Shown: positions 1 through 7,663 of the stretch, piece after piece
Numbering within the stretch: the stretch's first letter is position 1
How the letters are laid out: every line of letters begins with the position of its first letter
Assembly: GCA_964572065.1 (NCBI GenBank)
Contig: CAZNER010000026.1
Span: forward strand, 1 to 26,147
From: CAZNER01 sp964572065
Lineage (GTDB): Bacteria; Patescibacteriota; Dojkabacteria; JAHIVN01
Length of the DNA stretch: 26,147 nucleotides
Direction: 5' to 3'
The notes under the pieces: generated by a model
What the model saw: only the letters and a program-made list of their open reading frames with translations
Told to the model about the DNA's origin: nothing
Database searches by the model: none
Translations under genes and position numbers: made by a program

Positions 1-1004
1 CCGAATGTTGAATCTAATATTAAAAGTTTCCATTTATTAAAATACATAATGAAATTCAATATATTCGGTTTTAAATTTTTAATTTCAAAAGAATTATCTC
101 TTATATATTGAAGATCTACTTTACATTCTTCTATTGAGTGAATTTGTACACAGGAAGGATTGATTGTTCCGAATTTTATTAGATTGATTACATGCCGTTC
201 GATAAAAAGAGAAAGTGAGATTACAAATAATAGAGATAAAAATATAATAAAAAATTTATTATATTTTTTTATTTGTTTAATTATTTTTTTCTTAAAATCG
301 GATATCCTACAAGTTTTAATAAACATTATTATACTTAAAACTATAAGAATAGGGATAAATGAAATTTTAACAATAGATGCGGATAGGGAAATCACGAAAA
401 ATAGAATAAGATTTTTAACATGTTCTTCCTTTGCAAATTTTATAAAAAAATAGACACTAAGAATTGAAAGTAAGTTTAATAAATTATCATAGCTCACTCC
501 CCCACTTAAAATAGTAAAGGTAAGAGTATTTGATAACATAATTATACTTGAGATTTTAATAAATCTGTCTTTTGTTAACAAATCTATAGTTTTAATAAAA
601 GTAATTAGTGTTAGTAAAGAGAATGAAATATTAATTAATCTTAAATAAGTTATAAAATTTTTATCTAGTTGGAATAATTTACTAATCATTCCTAGAAGAT
701 AGTGATAGAAATAAGATTGTGATCTTGTTATATCACCGAATACAAAGTTATTATCTTGATGATTTATTATTGGTGAAATTTTATCTCTATATATTTTAAT
801 AAATTGTATATGATATGGTTCGTCTGGGACTACATTATGTTTTAAGTTTAATGCAAAAAAAACAGTTTGATATATAAACCAACTAATTAGTACTGATAGG
901 ATAAATGTATAAATCTTTTTGTTTATTTTGATTTTGTCATCATATTTCAATAGTATTTTTTTTATTTTTTTATAATTTCTACTATATTTTTCAGATAGTT
1001 TCAT
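1..1004 (-). CDS. GT-C type membrane protein (DUF2142/PMT-like), partial
   Basis: The frame is open from an ATG at 1004 to the left edge, giving 334 visible codons; the C-terminus is missing. The protein starts with a basic stretch, then a membrane segment at about residues 32-52. A luminal-type loop follows with the motif VPDEPYH at about 58-64, and then several hydrophobic helices. An acidic DE motif in the first extracytoplasmic loop is typical of GT-C glycosyltransferases that use polyprenyl-phosphate sugars (PMT, ArnT, DUF2142), which act on the outer face of the membrane. The sequence SGGVSYDN at about 166-173 also fits DUF2142-like proteins. It is the last visible gene of the polysaccharide operon and overlaps the 24-codon ORF upstream by one base (TAATG), so the two may be translationally coupled. 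The family assignment comes from motifs and topology only. No Shine-Dalgarno motif precedes the start. Confidence 0.7.
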   Translation of the reverse strand, partial: MKLSEKYSRNYKKIKKILLKYDDKIKINKKIYTFILSVLISWFIYQTVFFALNLKHNVVPDEPYHIQFIKIYRDKISPIINHQDNNFVFGDITRSQSYFYHYLLGMISKLFQLDKNFITYLRLINISFSLLTLITFIKTIDLLTKDRFIKISSIIMLSNTLTFTILSGGVSYDNLLNLLSILSVYFFIKFAKEEHVKNLILFFVISLSASIVKISFIPILIVLSIIMFIKTCRISDFKKKIIKQIKKYNKFFIIFLSLLFVISLSLFIERHVINLIKFGTINPSCVQIHSIEECKVDLQYIRDNSFEIKNLKPNILNFIMYFNKWKLLILDSTF

Positions 1005-1078
1005 TATTTAATTTTTTGTAATACTTTTAACAGTGAATCGAGGTTATCATTATGAGACCATGAGAGTAGTACATTCAT
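1004..1078 (-). CDS. 24-codon ORF resembling a GT2 N-terminus
   Basis: A short ATG ORF fills the space between the methyltransferase-glycosyltransferase gene, whose stop is 7 bases upstream, and the GT-C gene. Its TAA overlaps the GT-C start as TAATG. The peptide contains VLLSWSHNDNLDSLLK, which resembles the first beta strand and helix of a GT2 glycosyltransferase (the usual form is 'VSIIILNWNxxDxLxxLLxSL'), but it stops where the nucleotide-binding core should continue. It could be the relic of a GT2 gene, left by deletion or recombination, that was kept as a coupling leader. It could also be chance. Translation is not demonstrated. Confidence 0.35.
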   Translation of the reverse strand: MNVLLSWSHNDNLDSLLKVLQKIK

Positions 1079-1085
1079 AACTAAT

Positions 1086-3830
1086 TTAAACATCTAAACT
1101 AAAATTCTCTTCTTCTAAACTGAGATTAGGATTATAGTAAGGATCATTTTTAATCAAATCACCCCATTTTTCTTTCATTTTCTTTGTTTCTCTGTGAAAT
1201 CCTAACATATCTCTAGTTCCTTCATTTGGTCTTCCAACTGTTATTGATTCATAGTGATAAAGCTTTGAGTATGGAGTGTATAGGTTTAGATATCCTCTGT
1301 CGTAAAGTTTTAAACAAAAATCGACGTCATTAAAAGCAATTCTGAATTTCTCATCAAGTCCACCAACTTTTAAAAATTTCTTTTTAGAAACCATCATACA
1401 TGCTGCAGTAACCGCGGCATAGTTTCGAATAATATCTTTTGGATAAGGAAGTCCGAGTTTGATATCTTTAAAATATTTCATAGCATGACCTGCTACACCT
1501 CCAAACCCTAAAATTATTCCTGCGTGTTGTACTCTGTCATTTGGATATAAAAGCTTAGCCCCAACTGCTCCTATTTCTTTTCTTTGGGCATGTTCAAGCA
1601 TTGATTCAATCCAGTCTGGGTTGATAACTTCAGTATCATTATTTAAGAATAATAAATATTTGCCTTTTGCATTTTCTGCACCAAAATTATTAACTGCTGA
1701 GTAATTGAATTCTTTATTCCAATTCAAGAATCTTATCTCATCAAACTTTTTTAATTTTTTATAGTATCTTTCAGTCTTCCCTTCTTCACTCCCTGTATCA
1801 ACAATTAATATTTCAAAGTTTCTATATGTTGATTTTTTTAGTATTGATTTTATACATCTTTTTAGATAATTTACCTTGTCTTTAGTAGGTATAATTATAC
1901 TAACAAGAGGATTACCTTTTATTTTATATTTAATTCTAAACATACCTGGCATGATTCCATCTTCTAGTATTGCATTGATTTTACGTCTTTTTATAACAGA
2001 TTTTAGAGTTTTTACAGAAGATTTATATGCATAATTTTTAATATCATAATTAACTGCAGTAGAACCTGGAATTTTTCTCCATGAGTATAAAATATCTGGT
2101 ATATGATGTATATTTTTTGTTTTTTCAGTAACTCTTAAGAATAAATCATAGTCTTGGGAACCTTCATAACCTACTCTGAAACCTCTGACTTTATCTACTA
2201 ATTTTTTTCTAATTACTGTGAAGTGACAAAGATAGTTTGCGGATAAAAACATATCTGGAGACCAATCAGGTTTAAAGAAGGGATGAGTTCTTCTTCCATC
2301 TAATTCCAGTTTATCTTCGTCTGAATATATAAAATCCAACGTTTTGTTATTGTTTAAGCATTTTACAACCTCGTATAAAGCTTGAGGATGTATTATATCG
2401 TCATTATCGAGAAGACCTATGAATTCACCTGTAGCTAGTTTTAATGCGCTATTGCTTGATCTGGATATATGACCGTTTTTTTTCCTAAAAACAACCTTAA
2501 CTCTCTTATCCTTTTTTTTGTATTCATTCAGTATTTTTTTAATATAAGTTTTTTTAGGTGCATCATCTGCTATACATAGTTCCCAGTTTGTATAAGTCTG
2601 TAGTAATACTGATTCAATAGCTTCTCTAAGATATTTCTCTTCAACAATGTATACTGGCATTATGATGCTTATCTTTGGTTTATATTTAAAATTATTTATA
2701 TCTTCAATCTGTTTTTTTATTTTATTAGTAGTAAGTTTATTCTTATCTAGCCAGATTTTATATTGCTCGTTAATATCGACTTGGTCTTCTTTTTTATTTT
2801 CAATTTTTCTAATTATTCTTTTGTAAGTTTCCTTTGGTCCTTCGTTTAAGGAGTTTTTAATAAAATTGAATATATACTTTATAACTGATATTGGTAATTT
2901 ATACATTTTGCTGATTAGACAGGCTAGTTTCCATGATTTTGAATTTAAAATTGATGAGATCTTATTTTGAAGATGAGTATTAGTATCTTTTAGTATTTTT
3001 ATTTCTATATCTTTCCCATTTATTATTTTATCTTTTTCTATTATCTTTTTGTTTAAGATATCTATGTCGTATCTCAAAGTCGAAAGGGCTCGATTTATTA
3101 CTAAGAGGGGTTTTTTAAATGGTTTTTGTAAATTGAGACTTTTACCATGAGTTTTCACTTTAAAGATATATTGATAAGCTACTGCTTCAGGAGATTTTAA
3201 ATTCTTTAAAAATTCCTTATTAGATTTTAGTCCTAATTTATCTAGTTCTCTAGTTATATTTTTTTCTGGAAAATCTATTACTGAATGCTTAACTTGATTA
3301 GGTACTAATTTTATAGATTTAAGCATCTTAATAAATGAATTCTTTGTATAGTAATGAAGATGTGTACTATCTAGAATACCTGTTTTTTCATACTGAAAAC
3401 TACCTTGAAGTAGTTCCAGCCTTATAGATACATGTGCGATGTTAGGAATAGAAATTAAAAGATACCCATCGTTTTTAAGTAATTTTTTTAGTCTTATTAG
3501 AACAGATTTTGGATCTTTAAGGTGTTCAAGTATATCAGCAAGTATAATTACATCAAACTTTTTGAATTTTAATTTGTTTTCCCAACTTTCTTTCTCAACA
3601 TCTGTTATTATTACTTGTTCATAGTGCTTTTTTGCTAGTTTAGCATCTTTTGGATTAATCTCTATACCTGTAACTTTACACTTAAATTCTTCTTTTAATG
3701 CTTTTCCTACATATCCGCTACTGCATCCAATATCTAATACATTTTTATTTTTCCCAACCATTTTTATTATTTTTGTAGTTGATAAATTCTTATTTTTTAA
3801 ATCAACTTTTTGTTTTGTATACTTACTCAT
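1086..3830 (-). CDS. Methyltransferase fused to two GT2 glycosyltransferase domains
   Basis: This 914-residue cytoplasmic enzyme has three parts. Residues 1-230 are a class I SAM methyltransferase: motif I VLDIGCSSG at 31-39, acidic residue E57 ending the next strand (GIEIN), and DVIILADILEHL at 93-104. Residues 245-300 are charged and coiled-coil-like and end in the ILNSKSWKL motif (294-302) often seen just before bacterial GT2 domains. Two GT-A fold GT2 domains follow: about 386-620 with the metal-site motif LLDNDD (473-478), and about 640-880 with FLNNDTE (728-734) and FNDVDF (833-838). The same order, methyltransferase then tandem glycosyltransferases, is known from WsaE-type multifunctional rhamnosyltransferases. 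The gene overlaps wzt by 8 bases, fitting a role in building and methyl-capping the chain that Wzt recognises. Sugar specificity and capping are inferred. The extra domain content, not a frameshift, explains the length. Confidence 0.85.
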   Translation of the reverse strand: MSKYTKQKVDLKNKNLSTTKIIKMVGKNKNVLDIGCSSGYVGKALKEEFKCKVTGIEINPKDAKLAKKHYEQVIITDVEKESWENKLKFKKFDVIILADILEHLKDPKSVLIRLKKLLKNDGYLLISIPNIAHVSIRLELLQGSFQYEKTGILDSTHLHYYTKNSFIKMLKSIKLVPNQVKHSVIDFPEKNITRELDKLGLKSNKEFLKNLKSPEAVAYQYIFKVKTHGKSLNLQKPFKKPLLVINRALSTLRYDIDILNKKIIEKDKIINGKDIEIKILKDTNTHLQNKISSILNSKSWKLACLISKMYKLPISVIKYIFNFIKNSLNEGPKETYKRIIRKIENKKEDQVDINEQYKIWLDKNKLTTNKIKKQIEDINNFKYKPKISIIMPVYIVEEKYLREAIESVLLQTYTNWELCIADDAPKKTYIKKILNEYKKKDKRVKVVFRKKNGHISRSSNSALKLATGEFIGLLDNDDIIHPQALYEVVKCLNNNKTLDFIYSDEDKLELDGRRTHPFFKPDWSPDMFLSANYLCHFTVIRKKLVDKVRGFRVGYEGSQDYDLFLRVTEKTKNIHHIPDILYSWRKIPGSTAVNYDIKNYAYKSSVKTLKSVIKRRKINAILEDGIMPGMFRIKYKIKGNPLVSIIIPTKDKVNYLKRCIKSILKKSTYRNFEILIVDTGSEEGKTERYYKKLKKFDEIRFLNWNKEFNYSAVNNFGAENAKGKYLLFLNNDTEVINPDWIESMLEHAQRKEIGAVGAKLLYPNDRVQHAGIILGFGGVAGHAMKYFKDIKLGLPYPKDIIRNYAAVTAACMMVSKKKFLKVGGLDEKFRIAFNDVDFCLKLYDRGYLNLYTPYSKLYHYESITVGRPNEGTRDMLGFHRETKKMKEKWGDLIKNDPYYNPNLSLEEENFSLDV

Positions 3831-5025
3831 TAAGTTTCCATTTGTGATCTAAAATTACAGTTCCTTGGGCATCTACATTGTCAATTATTCTGAATTTATA
3901 TTTTTTGTTATGAAAGTCATAGATTTCTTTTTCAGTCTTACCATAAATTGCGACATCTATATAGTATGTTCCCTGTAGAAGTTTTATTTTAGGATAAATT
4001 AAGTGAATTTTACCCTTTCCCGAAATAAAATTTGGAGAAACGTTATCTATTTTGGAGTTAATTCCATAGCAGTAATTATCTTTATGATCAAAAATTGCGA
4101 TCCCAAAGTTTGGTTTTCTAACTTTCTTTTTTGAATTATATTTAATTTCAATTGTAAAATCTTCTCCTGTATTAAAAGCTTTTTTTACATTATTATCTTT
4201 ATCCTTAAATCTAACACTAGTAATCTCCACTATTCTATTTCCCCATCTATCTGATGATATTGCACTCTGAGAATTATTTTCAGTGTTGTTATTTTCGTTG
4301 AGATATGAATAAATAACTTTTTTAGGATTCCCATGGTCGACAATCTTTCCATTATCTAAGAGTATTGTATTAGTACAAAATTTCTCAACACTGTTTAAAT
4401 CGTGTGTTACAAAAACAACTGTTTTATTTTGTTTTTTAAGTTTATTGAAAACATTGATACACTTCTCCTGAAAATCCGCATCTCCAACTGCAAGCACCTC
4501 ATCAAGTAGATAAATATCTGCATTAGCTTGAATAGCAATTGAAAAAGCTAATCTTACCTGCATTCCGCTAGAGTAATTTTTAAGAGGCATATCAATAAAT
4601 TTTCTTACTTCTGCAAAATCAACTATTTCATCGAATTTCTTTTCTAAGTATTCCCTCTTCATACCTAGAATTGTCCCATTAAGAAAGATATTCTCACGAC
4701 CTGATAGTTCGGGGTTAAATCCAACTCCAAGTTCTAAGAAAGGAACTATTTTGCCGTTTACTGTAATTTTGCCTTTATCAGGCATATAGATACTAGCAAT
4801 CAGTTTTAATAGTGTGCTTTTTCCACTGCCATTTCTACCAATTATTCCAAAAAAGTCCCCCTTTTTTACTTCAAATGAGATATTTTTTAATGCATTAAAT
4901 TTACATTTTTGTGCTTTGTGAAAAGGGTTTAAAAAGTAGCTTTTTATACTGCCCTTCTTTTCTGTTGGAACATAAAAGGTTTTAGATACGTTTTTCACTT
5001 TTATTGCTGTTTTTGAAGCTTTCAA
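3823..5025 (-). CDS. wzt: Polysaccharide ABC exporter ATPase with Wzt-type C-terminal domain
   Basis: This 400-residue protein powers export of a finished glycan through the Wzm-type permease. Residues 1-245 form the ATPase: Walker A GRNGSGKST at 63-71, signature YSSGM at 151-155, Walker B DIYLLDE at 170-176 and H-loop THD around H208. After a linker rich in Asn and Ser (243-258), residues 260-398 form a beta-rich domain matching the Wzt C-terminal carbohydrate-binding domain, which in O9a-type systems recognises the modified chain end. The start is TTG at 5025. An in-frame TAA lies four codons upstream, so no longer N-terminus is possible. A TATACA-N17-TATAAT promoter sits about 50 bases upstream. 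It lies five genes away from its presumed permease partner at 9885-10658, although such pairs are usually adjacent. Confidence 0.9.
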   Translation of the reverse strand: MKASKTAIKVKNVSKTFYVPTEKKGSIKSYFLNPFHKAQKCKFNALKNISFEVKKGDFFGIIGRNGSGKSTLLKLIASIYMPDKGKITVNGKIVPFLELGVGFNPELSGRENIFLNGTILGMKREYLEKKFDEIVDFAEVRKFIDMPLKNYSSGMQVRLAFSIAIQANADIYLLDEVLAVGDADFQEKCINVFNKLKKQNKTVVFVTHDLNSVEKFCTNTILLDNGKIVDHGNPKKVIYSYLNENNNTENNSQSAISSDRWGNRIVEITSVRFKDKDNNVKKAFNTGEDFTIEIKYNSKKKVRKPNFGIAIFDHKDNYCYGINSKIDNVSPNFISGKGKIHLIYPKIKLLQGTYYIDVAIYGKTEKEIYDFHNKKYKFRIIDNVDAQGTVILDHKWKLNE

Positions 5026-5071
5026 ATTAGTTTTTTAGCTAAATTATCTCTGGTAATTAGAATTGTGAGTA

Positions 5072-5100
5072 ATTATACAAATTAATGTGGTTTTTGTATA
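5072..5100 (-). promoter_or_regulatory. Putative promoter of wzt and downstream genes
   Basis: On the minus strand, TATACA (5095-5100) and a perfect TATAAT (5072-5077) are separated by 17 bases. The predicted start near 5065 leaves a leader of about 40 bases before the TTG start of wzt. It would drive wzt, the methyltransferase-glycosyltransferase and the GT-C gene separately from the rml genes. AT-rich DNA gives chance matches, so the call is moderate. Confidence 0.45.
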
Positions 5101-5110
5101 GGTTTAATTT

Positions 5111-5128
5111 ACTTTTGTAACCAAAAGT
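5111..5128. repeat. 7-bp hairpin
   Basis: ACTTTTG and CAAAAGT flank the four-base loop TAAC. The hairpin lies directly beside the 12-bp inverted repeat and could be part of the same folded element. It has no T-tract on either side that would make it a clear terminator. Confidence 0.4.
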
Positions 5129-5129
5129 T

Positions 5130-5198
5130 CTGGGGAGTTTCAATTTGTCCAAAAATACACCCGTAATCTAGTTTTCCTCCCAAGGAGAAACTCCCCAG
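5130..5198. repeat. 12-bp perfect inverted repeat with 45-base spacer
   Basis: CTGGGGAGTTTC (5130-5141) is mirrored exactly at 5187-5198. The spacer includes a small CTCC-CAA-GGAG hairpin next to the right arm. The arms are markedly more GC-rich than the surrounding DNA. It could be an RNA structural element, a small palindromic mobile element or a recombination-site remnant; I do not recognise the family. Confidence 0.6.
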
Positions 5199-5254
5199 GC
5201 CCCAAACTTTCACGACAATATGATAGATAACATTTTAAAAAACGTAACTAATAA

Positions 5255-5284
5255 TTGACTGATACTATGAATTATAACTGTAAT
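5255..5284 (+). promoter_or_regulatory. Promoter-like sequence facing the 14-bp hairpin
   Basis: TTGACT (5255-5260), an 18-base spacer and TGTAAT (5279-5284) form a reasonable sigma-70 pattern on the plus strand, antiparallel to all nearby genes. It would start RNA near 5291, just before the 14-bp inverted repeat and its T-run. Chance occurrence in AT-rich DNA is possible. Confidence 0.35.
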
Positions 5285-5290
5285 ATGATG

Positions 5291-5386
5291 GTATAAATCT
5301 TGGGGTTTTAGGGAAATGTTACTGCGGTGGTATTTTTGTATACCGATTGTTCACTGGAGCAATTAACATTTCCCTAATTTTTTTTT
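5291..5386 (+). ncRNA. Candidate small RNA ending in a stem and T9 run
   Basis: The predicted plus-strand transcript of about 96 bases contains a perfect 14-bp closing stem (arms 5308-5321 and 5364-5377) followed at once by nine T (5378-5386), the form of an intrinsic terminator although the loop is long. Inside the 42-base loop two further hairpins can form: GGTAT/ATACC, and ATTGTTC/GGAGCAAT with one G-T pair. Together these give a three-way junction. No ORF or known RNA family is recognised. The same DNA could instead be a palindromic mobile element. Expression is not shown. Confidence 0.35.
5308..5377. repeat. 14-bp perfect inverted repeat
   Basis: TTAGGGAAATGTTA at 5308-5321 is exactly mirrored at 5364-5377 around a 42-base spacer. 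The T9 run lies only on the right side, giving it plus-strand terminator polarity although neighbouring genes are all on the minus strand. Confidence 0.7.
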
Positions 5387-5453
5387 GATATTTATTGAGA
5401 CCAAAAAATACTCTGTTTTTGTGCAAATAAATATATTTAATTATTAATTTTAT

Positions 5454-5473
5454 GAACTTTTACAAAAAAGTTC
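5454..5473 (-). terminator. Weak hairpin downstream of rmlA
   Basis: GAACTTTT and AAAAGTTC flank the loop ACAA, about 40 bases after the rmlA stop in the direction of transcription. The stem is perfect but AT-rich, and only a short mixed AT tract follows, so it is at best a weak terminator for the rml transcript. Confidence 0.25.
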
Positions 5474-5511
5474 TCAAGAGTGTATTCAAATAAAGGCATT
5501 TAAAGTTATCC

Positions 5512-6618
5512 TTAAAACATCACTGATGAATTGTCGCCGATAAATAGCTTCAAAGAATTAGAAGGTCCATCTAATTTTCCTACTTCACAATCCCAGCATA
5601 TTATGCTTGAATCAATTCTATTTGGAGTATCATGAAGTTTAGTATTACCTAGTACTATGCTGTTTTCTATCTCGCAGTTTTTTAATTCAGAATTATGATA
5701 TATTGATGTGAAAGGACCGATAAAACAGTTCTCAATTTTACAATTCTCACCAATTATGAGCGGACCTCTTAGTATAGAATTTTTAATTACTGTTTTTTTG
5801 CCAATATTCACTTTACCTTCGATCTTTGATTTAGCATTCACTTTTCCTTTATTTTTCTCTTCAACTATACTAGTCAGGACAAATTGATTTGCAATTAAAG
5901 TATCTCCTGGATTACCAGGATCTTTATACCAGCCATCTACAACATCTAAAGTTACTTTGTGATCATGATTAATAAGCCAGTTGAATGCGTGAGGAATCTC
6001 ATACTCTCCCCTGCTGGATGGTTTCAACTTGCCTTTCCCATGAAAGCAACCAAAAATTTCTGGTCCTGCGAAATAAAAGCCTGGAACAACATAAGAATTA
6101 TCAGGGTCATAAATGTTTGATTTATCTACTACACCTGGTTTTTCAAGATAGGCTAAAACTTCTCCTTTTTTATTTATAGTTGCGGTACCGAACCTCTTAT
6201 GCTCTTTTGGATCTACTTTTATTCCCAATATATGTCCTTTACTATTTGATTTTCTAAAATTATCTACATATTTTATTATCCCCTTCTCTAACATATTATC
6301 ACCTAATACCATTACAAATTTAGACCTTCCCATAAAATTTTCTGAAAGACTTAAAGCATGAGCAAGTCCTTTTGGGGCTTTTTGAAATATATATGTAATT
6401 TTAACTCCCCATTTTTTCCCATCTCCAAGTATAGATTCGATTTCTTCTCTAGTTTCATTAACTATAATTGCAATATCTTTAATTCCAGCTTCAACTATCA
6501 TTTCAAATGGATATTGTATAAGTGGTTTATTTGCTATTGGTACAGCGTGCTTATTACGAGTATAAGTAAGAGGCCTCATTCTTGTACCTCTGCCTCCGGA
6601 TAACAGAAGAGCTTTCAT
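5512..6618 (-). CDS. rmlA: Glucose-1-phosphate thymidylyltransferase, long form
   Basis: RmlA makes dTDP-glucose from dTTP and glucose-1-phosphate, the first step toward dTDP-deoxysugars. The nucleotidyltransferase domain (about 1-235) begins with the signature GGRGTRMRPLT at 8-18, has the lysine-containing motif YLEKP near 157-161 and ends with WYKDPGNP. Residues about 255-350 form a left-handed beta-helix of hexapeptide-type repeats with isoleucine and valine at regular spacing. This 368-residue form with a C-terminal beta-helix is the long variant common in archaea, actinobacteria and candidate phyla, unlike the roughly 290-residue enterobacterial RmlA. It starts with ATG 21 bases after rmlB, in the same operon. 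Confidence 0.9.
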   Translation of the reverse strand: MKALLLSGGRGTRMRPLTYTRNKHAVPIANKPLIQYPFEMIVEAGIKDIAIIVNETREEIESILGDGKKWGVKITYIFQKAPKGLAHALSLSENFMGRSKFVMVLGDNMLEKGIIKYVDNFRKSNSKGHILGIKVDPKEHKRFGTATINKKGEVLAYLEKPGVVDKSNIYDPDNSYVVPGFYFAGPEIFGCFHGKGKLKPSSRGEYEIPHAFNWLINHDHKVTLDVVDGWYKDPGNPGDTLIANQFVLTSIVEEKNKGKVNAKSKIEGKVNIGKKTVIKNSILRGPLIIGENCKIENCFIGPFTSIYHNSELKNCEIENSIVLGNTKLHDTPNRIDSSIICWDCEVGKLDGPSNSLKLFIGDNSSVMF

Positions 6619-6639
6619 ATTTTGAATATAACAATTAAT

Positions 6640-7650
6640 TTAAGTATTTGATAAGTATTTTTCAGCTATTTCTTCTGATTTTTTTGATATTGGCTTCCAC
6701 CAGTCTTTGTTCTTTTTATACCATTTGATCGTCTTTTTTATTCCTTGTTTGAAACTAAGTATAGGTTTCCATCCGAGTTCTTTTGTAATCTTTGAGTGAT
6801 CTATTGCATATCTTGGGTCATGACCTGGTCGGTCTTTAGTGTGTCTTATTAATTCTTTAGATTTGTTTAATTCTTTTAAGATAGTATTTGCTACTTGAGC
6901 TGTATTTCTTTCACTATCTCCTCCAATGCAGTAAGTCTCTCCTATTTGTCCTTTTTTCAAAACACATTCAATAGCTCGGCAATGATCTTCTACATATAAA
7001 TAGTCTCTAATAGCTTTTCCTTCTCCATATATTGGAATAGGTTTATTCCTCATTAATCTTGTTATATATAAAGGAATGACTTTTTCGGGAAATTGGAATG
7101 GACCGTAATTATTTGAACAGTTAGTTATAGTTACCGGTAATTTATAAGTTTCAAAATATGCTTTTACTAAATGATCAGAAGCTGCTTTTGATGCAGAGTA
7201 AGGAGATCTCGGCTTATATGGAGTTTCTTCATTAAATTTCTCATTGCTGTTTAATTCTAAAGTGCCAAATACTTCATCAGTAGAGATATGATGGAATCTC
7301 TTAATATTAAATTCTGAAGCTTTGGATAAGAGAGTTTGTGTTCCTACGACATTTGTTTTAATGAATTGATTAGGATTTTTAATACTTCTATCAACATGAC
7401 TTTCTGCAGCAAAATGGACGATAGTATCTACCTGACTAACTAATTCACTTACTATTTTTTCGTTACATATATTCCCTTTTATGAATTTGTAGTTTGAAAA
7501 ATTCTTCTTGTGGTATTTTATAGTAAGAGGATTAGCGCAGTAAGTCATCATGTCCAAATTTATGATTAAGTCTTTTTTGTGTTTTGAAAGCCAGTAATTG
7601 ATAAAATTGGATCCGATAAAACCGGCTCCTCCAGTAATTAATAACTTCAT
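6640..7650 (-). CDS. rmlB: dTDP-glucose 4,6-dehydratase
   Basis: RmlB is an NAD-dependent extended short-chain dehydrogenase that converts dTDP-glucose to dTDP-4-keto-6-deoxyglucose. Visible features are the Rossmann motif GGAGFIGS (7-14), HFAAESHVDRS (79-89), the catalytic TDE triplet (124-126), YSASK (Tyr151 and Lys155), and RDYLYVEDH for substrate binding. The length of 336 residues is standard. It starts with ATG 13 bases after the RmlD-like gene and is followed by rmlA. Confidence 0.95.
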   Translation of the reverse strand: MKLLITGGAGFIGSNFINYWLSKHKKDLIINLDMMTYCANPLTIKYHKKNFSNYKFIKGNICNEKIVSELVSQVDTIVHFAAESHVDRSIKNPNQFIKTNVVGTQTLLSKASEFNIKRFHHISTDEVFGTLELNSNEKFNEETPYKPRSPYSASKAASDHLVKAYFETYKLPVTITNCSNNYGPFQFPEKVIPLYITRLMRNKPIPIYGEGKAIRDYLYVEDHCRAIECVLKKGQIGETYCIGGDSERNTAQVANTILKELNKSKELIRHTKDRPGHDPRYAIDHSKITKELGWKPILSFKQGIKKTIKWYKKNKDWWKPISKKSEEIAEKYLSNT

Positions 7651-7663
7651 TATTAAATATTTT

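Larger units (their letters stand above)
5026..5511. other. 486-base non-coding gap rich in inverted repeats
   Basis: I see no convincing coding sequence between rmlA and wzt. The region holds a minus-strand promoter for wzt, a 7-bp hairpin (5111-5128), a 12-bp inverted repeat (5130-5198), a plus-strand promoter-like pair (5255-5284), a 14-bp inverted repeat followed by nine T (5308-5386), and an 8-bp hairpin (5454-5473). The rest is AT-rich without recognisable signal. This is the longest gap in the otherwise compact locus and divides it into two probable transcription units. Confidence 0.75.

Noticed and set aside
160..453. Plus-strand 97-residue ORF at the left end
   Set aside because: It lies wholly inside the minus-strand membrane protein frame, which is longer, has coherent helices and fits the operon.
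5308..5386. Terminator for the rml genes
   Set aside because: The T-run is on the plus strand; reading in the direction of the rml genes, the stem is followed by AAAACCCC, with no U-tract.
5026..5511. tRNA, tmRNA, SRP RNA or RNase P RNA gene
   Set aside because: None of the conserved cores (tRNA T-loop GTTCGANTC, SRP GGAAG...AGCA loop, RNase P conserved boxes) are found there.
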